The notes under the pieces are model-generated. The model saw nothing but the letters and a program-made list of their open reading frames with translations, made no database searches and was not told the DNA's origin. Source: Lientehia hominis (lineage in GTDB: Bacteria; Bacillota; Clostridia; Lachnospirales; Lachnospiraceae). Taken from it: a stretch of 64,000 nucleotides of DNA. The translations under genes were made by a program, and so were the position numbers. Below are positions 23,794 to 29,258 of this stretch, piece after piece (position 1 is the stretch's first letter; every line of letters begins with the position of its first letter). The stretch is taken from NCBI RefSeq assembly GCF_021044755.1, contig NZ_JAJNOR010000005.1:1-64000 (forward strand), given 5' to 3'.

Positions 23794-23849
23794 AGGTTTT
23801 ATTTCTTTGGGCCCCTTATGTAGTTGCCGCTACTTGGGGCTCTTTTTCT
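23794..23849 (+). ncRNA. Candidate 55-base antisense RNA
   Basis: From the promoter just upstream, a transcript would run into GCCCC (23811-23815), an inner GTAG / CTAC pair and GGGGC (23836-23840), and then TCTTTTTCT, a compact terminator. The RNA would be antisense to the 3' end of the gene at 23816 and to the junction with the next early gene. No ribosome site or frame is seen. Confidence 0.4.
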
Positions 23850-23965
23850 ATTTCCGCCGTCAATACCCCGCCATCCGCCAGGATAATGTCCAGGCCCAGG
23901 GCATCATGATAGATAGCCGCTGTATGGGCCGTCATGACTTCGTATAATTCTTCTTTGATCTCCAT
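23816..23965 (-). CDS. Small phage early protein (49 residues), unknown
   Basis: The ATG follows GAGGAGGTGAAGAA, an ideal site, and the frame ends at TAA. The protein reads MEIKEELYEVMTAHTAAIYH, then ALGLDIILADGGVLTAEIEK. It resembles small hypothetical proteins common in clostridial phage early operons. It is the second gene of the operon behind the leftmost of the three switches. Confidence 0.6.
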   Translation of the reverse strand: MEIKEELYEVMTAHTAAIYHDALGLDIILADGGVLTAEIEKEPQVAATT

Positions 23966-23977
23966 TTCTTCACCTCC

Positions 23978-24280
23978 TCAATAATATTTTGTTCCATATG
24001 TACCAATTTCAAAATATACGCACGTATCATCCGGTTTCGGGTTCCTTTTTCCTCCCTTTTTAATTGGCACTCCTTTGGTACAATGTCCATTGTAGATTGG
24101 TGTGTACTCATCCCTATAAGCCATTCCGCCTTTTATATAATACTGAAGGTAGTGCTTGCAATACTGACAGCTTTTCGGCTTGACTATCCGGTTCTGTTCC
24201 ATCTTCTTTGACAATTCTGCTAACACTTCTTTTAAAATGGAATTTTCCTTTTCCAATTTGCTCACATCATTTGAAATCAT
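23978..24280 (-). CDS. First gene of switch-1 operon: coiled-coil and cysteine-cluster protein
   Basis: A 100-residue protein. A leucine-rich coiled coil (SKLEKENSILKEVLAELSKK) is followed by a four-cysteine region (SCQYCKHYLQYY, then HCTKG and DTCVYFE) that may bind a metal. It is the first gene behind a consensus promoter whose spacer is an operator. A shorter relative with a similar cysteine pattern (CISCAKYTQYY) is the first gene behind switch 2, so the two appear paralogous in role. The function is not known. Confidence 0.6.
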   Translation of the reverse strand: MISNDVSKLEKENSILKEVLAELSKKMEQNRIVKPKSCQYCKHYLQYYIKGGMAYRDEYTPIYNGHCTKGVPIKKGGKRNPKPDDTCVYFEIGTYGTKYY

Positions 24281-24339
24281 AGACTTTTCCTCCTTTTTTG
24301 TGGTATGATAAATTATTAATTAATTGTAATACGATATGA

Positions 24340-24396
24340 GGAACATATTGTTCCTCTCCTCGTTTTTATTATATAGGAACATTTTGTTCCTGTCAA
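24340..24396. promoter_or_regulatory. Switch 1: operator pair and divergent promoters
   Basis: Two copies of GGAACA-N3-TGTTCC lie at 24340-24354 and 24376-24390. The second fills the 17-base spacer of a perfect leftward promoter, TTGACA (24396-24391) and TATAAT (24373-24368). A weaker rightward promoter (TTGTTC with an AT-rich -10) overlaps the first copy. The repressor at 24415 presumably shuts off the leftward early operon and tunes itself. Confidence 0.75.
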
Positions 24397-24414
24397 CATT
24401 TTTAAGGAGGTTTT

Positions 24415-24621
24415 ATGGAATTTTCCAACAAACTAAAAGAGTTACGCCTTGCCTTAAACTGCACACAGGCTCAAATGGCGGAATTGCTCGGTGTTACTGT
24501 TCGGGGATACCGGAACTATGAATTAGGAGCAAGGGAACCGGAATTGTCCGTTCTGATTAAACTCGCGGATTACTTCAATGTCTCCCTTGATGAATTAGTC
24601 GGAAGAGATTACCCTAAGTAA
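24415..24621 (+). CDS. Switch-1 XRE-family repressor
   Basis: A 68-residue Cro/CI-type protein with AAGGAGG upstream. The helix-turn-helix is TQAQMAELLGVTVRGYRNYE at about 19-38, then LAVLIKLADYFNVSLDELVG-like packing helices. It is essentially the bare DNA-binding domain, so dimerisation must use the same fold. It sits beside two palindromes, and its 3' end overlaps by 27 bases the tail of an oppositely read XRE gene. It is probably the repressor of the early replication operon. Confidence 0.75.
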   Translation: MEFSNKLKELRLALNCTQAQMAELLGVTVRGYRNYELGAREPELSVLIKLADYFNVSLDELVGRDYPK

Positions 24622-24792
24622 TCGTTGATGTATTTTAAGTAAATCTTCCAACGAATCCCATAATTCAAAATCTCCTGTTCTTTGTCCAGCTTCTATTTGG
24701 CGGTAATATCGCTCCGTAATCCCCAGATAATCGGCAACGTCCCGCTGTGTCATGCCTGCCTTCTGGCGGGCTTCTTTCAGTGCTTTACGCAT
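24595..24792 (-). CDS. Last gene of switch-2 operon: small XRE-family protein
   Basis: A 65-residue XRE protein: MRKALKEARQKAGMTQRDVA, DYLGITERYYRQIEAGQRTG, then a C-terminal helix. Its first 16 residues are identical to those of the XRE gene at 25270, within a 51-bp perfect repeat. It overlaps the end of the switch-1 repressor gene tail to tail. Read from the switch-2 promoter it would be the Cro-like partner, and its transcript would run antisense into the switch-1 repressor. Confidence 0.7.
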   Translation of the reverse strand: MRKALKEARQKAGMTQRDVADYLGITERYYRQIEAGQRTGDFELWDSLEDLLKIHQRLLRVISSD

Positions 24793-24794
24793 TT
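24744..24794. repeat. 51-bp perfect direct repeat, copy 1
   Basis: Identical base for base to 25443-25493, 699 bases away. It encodes the first 16 residues of each small XRE gene. Perfect identity against otherwise diverged partners suggests recent duplication, gene conversion or module exchange at this point. Confidence 0.85.
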
Positions 24795-25003
24795 CACTCC
24801 CTCTGTTCTTTCAAATATACGGTTCCTACGTTACTCTTTTCCCTGTACTTCTTGCATCGGTTCCCCGGCTGTGTTACGCACTGCCTTTGCCCGCAATATC
24901 CCCGGTTAATTGGCTCCATCTCATATGTACACAATGACCGGCTGTAATACTGTGTGTACTTTGCGCAGCTAATACATCTGCTTCCTGAAATTTCAATTTT
25001 CAT
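24794..25003 (-). CDS. First gene of switch-2 operon: cysteine-cluster protein
   Basis: A 69-residue protein with AAGGAGG before the ATG. It has eight cysteines, with SRCISCAKYTQYY, LCTYE, YCGQRQC and RCKKYRE as landmarks, which suggests a zinc or iron-sulfur site. It resembles the C-terminal half of the switch-1 first gene. Both are first behind an operator-controlled promoter, so they may be the effectors each switch controls. The function is unknown. Confidence 0.55.
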   Translation of the reverse strand: MKIEISGSRCISCAKYTQYYSRSLCTYEMEPINRGYCGQRQCVTQPGNRCKKYREKSNVGTVYLKEQRE

Positions 25004-25020
25004 GTGGCTTCCTCCTTGTT

Positions 25021-25079
25021 ATGCCATGTCATGGCGTATTATTTCTTTTGATTATATGCCATAATATGGCATATGTCAA
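25021..25079. promoter_or_regulatory. Switch 2: operator pair and leftward promoter
   Basis: Palindromes at 25022-25036 (TGCCATGTCATGGCG) and 25057-25071 (TGCCATAATATGGCA). The second lies in the 17-base spacer of a perfect leftward promoter, TTGACA (25079-25074) and TATAAT (25056-25051). The design is the same as in switch 1 but with a different operator sequence, so the two repressors should not cross-talk. Confidence 0.75.
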
Positions 25080-25103
25080 GAATATATTATAAGGAGGATC
25101 ATT

Positions 25104-25379
25104 ATGTTCAAAGATCGTTTGCGTGCCACACGGATTTCAAAAAAATACACCGCGCAGCAGGTGGCTGATTACCTGGATACCGGCTTGCGTAACTATCAAA
25201 AATACGAAAGCGGCGATGCCCGACCTACTTTTGAGGGGCTTGTATCTTTAGCAGACTTGCTAAATGTCCCTACTGATTTTTTGCTTGAACGTGATGAGTA
25301 TCTGGATGCTCTCGGAGTTTCCGTTGATGTATCTCTAGAATGTCCTCCAAGGCGTCCCAAACCTCGAAAGAGCCATTAG
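25104..25379 (+). CDS. Switch-2 XRE-family repressor
   Basis: A 91-residue protein after AAGGAGG. The helix-turn-helix is YTAQQVADYLDTGLRNYQKY at about 15-34, and SLADLLNVPTDFLLERDEYL completes the domain. The last 25 residues (ending PPRRPKPRKSH) are basic and are encoded where the gene overlaps the opposite XRE gene by 110 bases, so the tail may be shaped by the other strand. It should bind the TGCCAT palindromes next door. Confidence 0.75.
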   Translation: MFKDRLRATRISKKYTAQQVADYLDTGLRNYQKYESGDARPTFEGLVSLADLLNVPTDFLLERDEYLDALGVSVDVSLECPPRRPKPRKSH

Positions 25380-25491
25380 TGTCACCAGATTCGATTTTCT
25401 GGTAATGTCTCAATCCAATGTTTAGTTTGTCCGCCATTTGCTGCTGTGTCATGCCTGCCTTCTGGCGGGCTTCTTTCAGTGCTTTACGCAT
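25270..25491 (-). CDS. Last gene of switch-3 operon: small XRE-family protein
   Basis: A 73-residue XRE protein (MRKALKEARQKAGMTQQQMA; KLNIGLRHYQKIESGDTNGS) with GGAGG upstream. It is the paralogue of the gene at 24595. It ends antisense within the switch-2 repressor gene. As last gene of the operon driven by the CI-type promoter at 26167, it would be made when that switch is open and could replace or antagonise the switch-2 repressor. Confidence 0.7.
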   Translation of the reverse strand: MRKALKEARQKAGMTQQQMADKLNIGLRHYQKIESGDTNGSFEVWDALEDILEIHQRKLREHPDTHHVQAKNQ

Positions 25492-25493
25492 TT
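25443..25493. repeat. 51-bp perfect direct repeat, copy 2
   Basis: Second copy of the block at 24744-24794, again covering the 5' end of a small XRE gene. Confidence 0.85.
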
Positions 25494-25554
25494 TCTTTCC
25501 TCCGTTGTCGCCGCCGCAAAATAGGCCAGCAGCATGACCAGGATAAATAGGTGC

Positions 25555-25761
25555 TCAAGTTTCTTCTTCTCCCCTCGTGGCTACCGGATACGTTTCGATA
25601 AATCGTTCTAAGTCGCTTCCCCGCACCTTTTTCCCGCCGTTTATAAGCAGATAAGGTAATTTCCCGGAGCTCAACAACTCGTATACTCCATTGATTCCAA
25701 TTTTTAATACCTTGGTAAGTTCCTTCGCGTTGTAAAGCGGTTCGTATTCCATGATTGGCAT
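25555..25761 (-). CDS. Excisionase-like MerR/HTH_17 DNA-binding protein
   Basis: A 68-residue protein after GAGGAGG. LYNAKELTKVLKIGINGVYE and LLSSGKLPYLLINGGKKVRG form the winged-helix fold of excisionase-type HTH_17 proteins, with the usual final GSDLERFIE. It may direct excision together with the integrase, or act as an early regulator. It is the third gene of the operon from the switch-3 promoter, a fitting place for an excisionase needed at induction. Confidence 0.72.
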   Translation of the reverse strand: MPIMEYEPLYNAKELTKVLKIGINGVYELLSSGKLPYLLINGGKKVRGSDLERFIETYPVATRGEEET

Positions 25762-25775
25762 TTTTTCCTCCTCAA

Positions 25776-25934
25776 TTATTGAACTTTGAATGTGACTTCA
25801 TGTCCTGGATTCTCTTCGATTAGCTTCTGTTTCAGATCGTCCACCATCATGTTGTTGTCCAGTGCGGCCTGGATCACTTCCACCAGCTTCTTACCGTCCA
25901 GGTACGCCCATATTTTCTTGCTTCTCTTTCTCAT
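25776..25934 (-). CDS. Small phage protein (52 residues), unknown
   Basis: The ATG follows GGAGGTGTGAGA. The protein has a basic start (MRKRSKKIWAYLDGKKLVEV) and then LDNNMMVDDLKQKLIEENPG, ending in a strand (HEVTFKVQ). Its size, ribosome site and spacing between neighbours support a real gene. No function is recognised. Confidence 0.6.
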   Translation of the reverse strand: MRKRSKKIWAYLDGKKLVEVIQAALDNNMMVDDLKQKLIEENPGHEVTFKVQ

Positions 25935-25946
25935 TCTCACACCTCC

Positions 25947-26096
25947 TTATCCCATCTCCTTAGATTCTTTCTCTTCGTTCTTCTTATCCTGAACCTTACT
26001 CTCCGCCACTCCTAAAATGTAGCCTTTTTCAAATTCGGTCATTTTAGGAAGCGATTCCGCAAAAGATTCCAGAAGCTGTTTTTCGCGTTCACACAT
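25947..26096 (-). CDS. First gene of switch-3 operon (49 residues), unknown
   Basis: The ATG follows GAGGTGATGAATAT. MCEREKQLLESFAESLPKMT and EFEKGYILGVAESKVQDKKN make a short helical, charged protein of a type often found directly behind the CI promoter of clostridial prophages. It is the first gene made when the switch-3 promoter opens. No function is recognised. Confidence 0.6.
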   Translation of the reverse strand: MCEREKQLLESFAESLPKMTEFEKGYILGVAESKVQDKKNEEKESKEMG

Positions 26097-26132
26097 ATAT
26101 TCATCACCTCACTGTGCTTGTTGTATGACTAT

Positions 26133-26225
26133 GAGAGTATTATAACTCTCTATGAAATATATGTCAATAAGTTTTGCAAATATTTTAAATAAATTATTGA
26201 CTTTGAGAGTTTTTGGATATATAAT
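26133..26225. promoter_or_regulatory. Switch 3: CI-type operator and divergent consensus promoters
   Basis: The palindrome GAGAGTATTATAACTCTC (26133-26150) contains the -10 box of a perfect leftward promoter, TTGACA (26167-26162), 17 bases, TATAAT (26144-26139). A rightward promoter for the repressor, TTGACT (26197-26202), 17 bases, TATAAT (26220-26225), has a half site (GAGAGT, about 26205-26210) in its spacer. This is a typical lysogeny switch. Confidence 0.8.
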
Positions 26226-26250
26226 GGTCGCATAGGAAGGAAGTGAAACT

Positions 26251-26619
26251 TTGAAAGACAGAATTAGAATGTTAAGAAAATCTTTAAAACTTACTCAAAC
26301 GAAGTTTGGAGAAATAGTAGGGGTAAAAGGAAATACCATAACAAATTATGAAAATGGTCTCCGAATGCCCTCCGATGCGGTAATATTCTCTATATGCAGG
26401 GAATTTGATGTAAACGAAGACTGGCTCCGTAATGGATTAGGAGATATGTTCATACAGAAAACACGGGGAGAACAGATTGCTGAATTCGCAGCAGACGTTC
26501 TAAAGGATGAAGAAGACTCTTTCCGTCATAGGTTTATCGAAGCTTTAGCGGAATTATCAGTAGATGAATGGGAGGTATTGGAGAAAATCGTTGAGAACAT
26601 AACAAAAGAAAGGGACTAG
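26251..26619 (+). CDS. Switch-3 repressor, CI-type XRE protein
   Basis: A 122-residue protein starting with TTG after GGAAGGAAGTGAAACT. The helix-turn-helix is LTQTKFGEIVGVKGNTITNY at about 13-32, followed by SICREFDVNEDWLRNGLGDM, a frequent motif of clostridial phage repressors. The C-terminal half (SFRHRFIEALAELSVDEWEV) is an acidic helical domain for dimerisation; no LexA-type protease site is seen. Largest of the three repressors, it is the best candidate for the main lysogeny repressor. Confidence 0.8.
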   Translation: MKDRIRMLRKSLKLTQTKFGEIVGVKGNTITNYENGLRMPSDAVIFSICREFDVNEDWLRNGLGDMFIQKTRGEQIAEFAADVLKDEEDSFRHRFIEALAELSVDEWEVLEKIVENITKERD

Positions 26620-26627
26620 GAAAGTCC

Positions 26628-26726
26628 CTAGTCCAATAGCCTTTTGATAAAAGTATAAATCAATTTTAATATGTAATCTTCAATAGGCCTTTGCAATAAT
26701 TTTGTTATCTCAGTCCGATAATCCAT
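26628..26726 (-). CDS. Tiny conserved-looking protein (32 residues)
   Basis: MDYRTEITKLLQRPIEDYIL then KLIYTFIKRLLD. The pattern YRxEI...LIYxFIxxLL recurs in very short clostridial phage proteins in my memory. GATGGGGGT lies eight bases before the ATG. It converges on the switch-3 repressor with eight bases between stops, in the same position where switches 1 and 2 have a convergent small XRE gene. The function is unknown. Confidence 0.5.
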   Translation of the reverse strand: MDYRTEITKLLQRPIEDYILKLIYTFIKRLLD

Positions 26727-26888
26727 AAGCAGTACCCCCATCTCTTTTTCGAACATGTGTTTGTTTTTCTTGATTATATGATACACTCAAACGCGTAATA
26801 AATCAAGCACTTAATCATATATTCGATTGGTATATTGTGGCTTCTACTAATGGAACGAGATGGGATATTAAATAATTTCGGATTTCCG

Positions 26889-27098
26889 TTATGCCGGAAA
26901 ATAGATAAATAAATCACAAACTTCTACCTCCAAAGCAACAGCAATCATACATAATGTAGACACTGTAGCCTCGCGAATGCCGCGTTCAATATCATTTATT
27001 TCAGTAACGCTTACTCCAGATAGTGCCGACAGCCTATCAAGTGTCAAATGACGGCCTAAACGGATTTGACGGATTTTATATTCTACTTTTATTTTCAT
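26889..27098 (-). CDS. XRE-family regulator
   Basis: A 69-residue bare Cro/CI domain (GRHLTLDRLSALSGVSVTEI; IERGIREATVSTLCMIAVAL) with AGAGGTG before its ATG. It faces the operator CTCTGC-N11-GCAGAG and reads leftward, divergent from the GIY-YIG gene. It may repress itself and that accessory gene, forming a fourth small switch on the lysogenic side. Confidence 0.7.
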   Translation of the reverse strand: MKIKVEYKIRQIRLGRHLTLDRLSALSGVSVTEINDIERGIREATVSTLCMIAVALEVEVCDLFIYFPA

Positions 27099-27109
27099 TA
27101 TGGTTTCAC

Positions 27110-27132
27110 CTCTGCGAATATTATTTGCAGAG
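27110..27132. promoter_or_regulatory. Operator between the XRE gene and the GIY-YIG gene
   Basis: An inverted repeat CTCTGC (27110-27115) and GCAGAG (27127-27132) lies around an AT-rich core. It is in the divergent gap between two starts; a TATACT near 27146 could serve the rightward gene. Confidence 0.5.
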
Positions 27133-27176
27133 TAAAGAAATATATACTTTAGAGATGAGGGGAAAGAGGGGCACTA

Positions 27177-28628
27177 ATGGGATTCATAGATATTTTTCGA
27201 ATTTCAAAAATCAAAGCAGAAAATGAAGAACTTCGTAATACCGTTAAAATATTAGAAGATAAAATGTCTTCTATTGGGGCGGACGAGTATTATCAGGTAA
27301 AAGAAAAAATTGAAAGTATGAATTCTGAAGCAACTGTTAAACTCAACAATCTCAACCGTGATATAGCTGATTGTAACATAACCATTTCCAGGCTACGGGA
27401 AGAGATCGCAGCTCTTATGGACAAAAATACGAAGTTAGATAAGCAGCTACGAACAAATACTAATAAACTTTCGAGAAGTAAAGAGCTTTACAAAAGTATA
27501 GAGTATGCAATTAGTAACTTTTTTGCATCAGATATTTCTTATAGCAATTGTAAGGTTTCCTGGCAAGATTATAAAGACGCGGACAATATTGCTCCTTCTG
27601 TTATCCTCAAATTACACTGTATGGATATCAAGAGCCTCCGAAAAGCATACAGAGAAAACGAAAAACAGATTGACAAGCTCATGGATCAATATTCTTCCAG
27701 ATATACAACAAAGGCAAATAAAAGCATCTACAGTCTAATGGTAATAGCTCTAAGGGCAGAATTACAAAACATATTATATAATCTGAAATATGAGAAGCTT
27801 GATAAATCTATAGAAGATATCAAAAATGTTTCTTCTAAGTACCTTAAAATAGCGGGCGAAGGAAATCAGAGTATTGCTGGTACTCTCACGAAATTTATCG
27901 GTGAATTAGAATACTTTTTTATAAATGCTGTAAAAATTGAATATAACTACTATGTCAAAAAAGAACAAGCTCGCCAGGAGCAGTTAGCTATCCGCGAACA
28001 AATGCGTCAAGAGGCAGAAGAACGAAAGGCATTGGAAGCAGAAAGGAAAAAGATAGAAGCAGAAGAAGCAAAATATAATGCTGAAATTTCCAAATTGCAG
28101 GAAAGCCTTACTGCAGATTTATCTGACGACGAAGTGGCCAAACTACAAACCCGTATACTTGAATTGCAAAGCCAGCTATCCGATGTTGTCATAAAGAAAG
28201 AAGAAATCAGCAACCTTCAAAACGGAAAAGCCGGAAATGTTTACATAATCAGTAATTTGGGATCTTTCGGAGAAAATGTATTTAAGGTGGGGATGACGCG
28301 TCGGTTAGACCCACAAGACCGTGTGAACGAACTCGGAAGTGCCAGCGTTCCTTTTAAATTCGATGTCCACAGTTTTATCTTCTCTAATGATGCAGTGGGC
28401 TTAGAAAATAAGCTACACGAACTGCTTAATAATAAGCGCCTTAACAAAGTAAATATGCGGAAAGAATTTTTCAAGGTAAGCTTAGATGAACTGGAAGAAA
28501 TGGTAACAAATATTGAGCCGTCAGCTGAATTTAATAAAACTATGTTGGCTGAAGAATTCCGTCAGTCCCAATCCACTGATGAAAATTATACATCAGATTT
28601 GTTACTAGAAACCGATGATGATGAATAA
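27177..28628 (+). CDS. Coiled-coil protein with C-terminal T5orf172/MUG113 (GIY-YIG-like) nuclease domain
   Basis: A 483-residue protein. Residues 10-110 are coiled coil, 110-240 are a helical domain, and 245-345 are a long charged coiled coil. Residues 350-450 are the T5orf172 domain: NVYIISNLGSFGENVFKVGM, then RVNELGSASVPF and LENKLHELLNNKRLNKVN, ending REFF-like (KEFFKVSLDEL). This architecture recalls DUF4041 proteins of prophages. It is in the lysogenic block next to the integrase, so it is likely expressed from the prophage; a role in attacking other phages is inference. Confidence 0.75.
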   Translation: MGFIDIFRISKIKAENEELRNTVKILEDKMSSIGADEYYQVKEKIESMNSEATVKLNNLNRDIADCNITISRLREEIAALMDKNTKLDKQLRTNTNKLSRSKELYKSIEYAISNFFASDISYSNCKVSWQDYKDADNIAPSVILKLHCMDIKSLRKAYRENEKQIDKLMDQYSSRYTTKANKSIYSLMVIALRAELQNILYNLKYEKLDKSIEDIKNVSSKYLKIAGEGNQSIAGTLTKFIGELEYFFINAVKIEYNYYVKKEQARQEQLAIREQMRQEAEERKALEAERKKIEAEEAKYNAEISKLQESLTADLSDDEVAKLQTRILELQSQLSDVVIKKEEISNLQNGKAGNVYIISNLGSFGENVFKVGMTRRLDPQDRVNELGSASVPFKFDVHSFIFSNDAVGLENKLHELLNNKRLNKVNMRKEFFKVSLDELEEMVTNIEPSAEFNKTMLAEEFRQSQSTDENYTSDLLLETDDDE

Positions 28629-28643
28629 ACAGGGGAAATGAGT

Positions 28644-29069
28644 ATGAAAAAGAAATTTATAACTTTACTGGTTTGTATTATTATAGCCACATCGCTGATT
28701 TCTTGTAATGATTCAAACGAAACAGCTGATAGCCCGTCATTCGCGCAGAAACAAGTAACCACAGAAGCATCTACAACTAAAGCTACACTCCAAGCCACTA
28801 CATCTACAACCACATTAGCGCAAACAGAAGCAACAACTACGGTAAGCACTAAGCCAGAAACTGAAAACACATCGGAGGCCAGTAACGAAATTATTACTAC
28901 TGAGACCTCCGTCCAGCAACCCGTAGAACAAATGGTATGGATTTCTGCAACTGGTAGTAAATATCACAATAAACCGGATTGCGGAAAAATGAATCCTGAT
29001 GTTTCAAGGCAAATGAGCAAATCTGATGCTGAAGCACAAGGATACGAAGCGTGTAAAAAATGCTATTAA
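28644..29069 (+). CDS. Prophage lipoprotein with a Thr-rich linker and Cys-containing C-terminal domain
   Basis: A 141-residue protein (ATG at 28644; AGGGG upstream). A signal peptide ending SLISC lipidates the cysteine at about 21. Residues 40-95 are a Thr/Ser/Glu linker. The last 45 residues (WISATGSKYHNKPDCGKMNP and ending ACKKCY) carry three cysteines and one histidine and resemble the small domain seen after secreted nuclease-like proteins. It lies between repressor genes and integrase, the same place as the superinfection-exclusion lipoprotein of phage TP-J34; the shared role is inferred. Confidence 0.7.
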   Translation: MKKKFITLLVCIIIATSLISCNDSNETADSPSFAQKQVTTEASTTKATLQATTSTTTLAQTEATTTVSTKPETENTSEASNEIITTETSVQQPVEQMVWISATGSKYHNKPDCGKMNPDVSRQMSKSDAEAQGYEACKKCY

Positions 29070-29108
29070 AAAACCGGCCCCTGCGCCAACAGAGACCGGC
29101 AAGCATAT

Positions 29109-29199
29109 CCCGAAGAGATACGCCCTAATCAACTATATTGTATCATCTTCGGGCAGCCATCGCAAGCGGAACAATCGTTCGCTGGCTGTTATTTTTATA
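29109..29199 (+). terminator. Double hairpin before the integrase gene
   Basis: Hairpin one pairs CCCGAAGAGATAC (29109-29121) with GTATC-A-TCTTCGGG (29140-29153). Hairpin two pairs CAGCCA (29154-29159) with TGGCTG (29183-29188) and is followed by TTATTTTTAT. It ends the lipoprotein transcript and isolates the integrase. A direct repeat ACCGGC lies just upstream (about 29073-29100). Confidence 0.5.
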
Positions 29200-29258
29200 C
29201 CCTTTTTGTCCATGCTCAGGTGGATATTAAAGTTAAAATTCAAAAGGAGGATGATACA

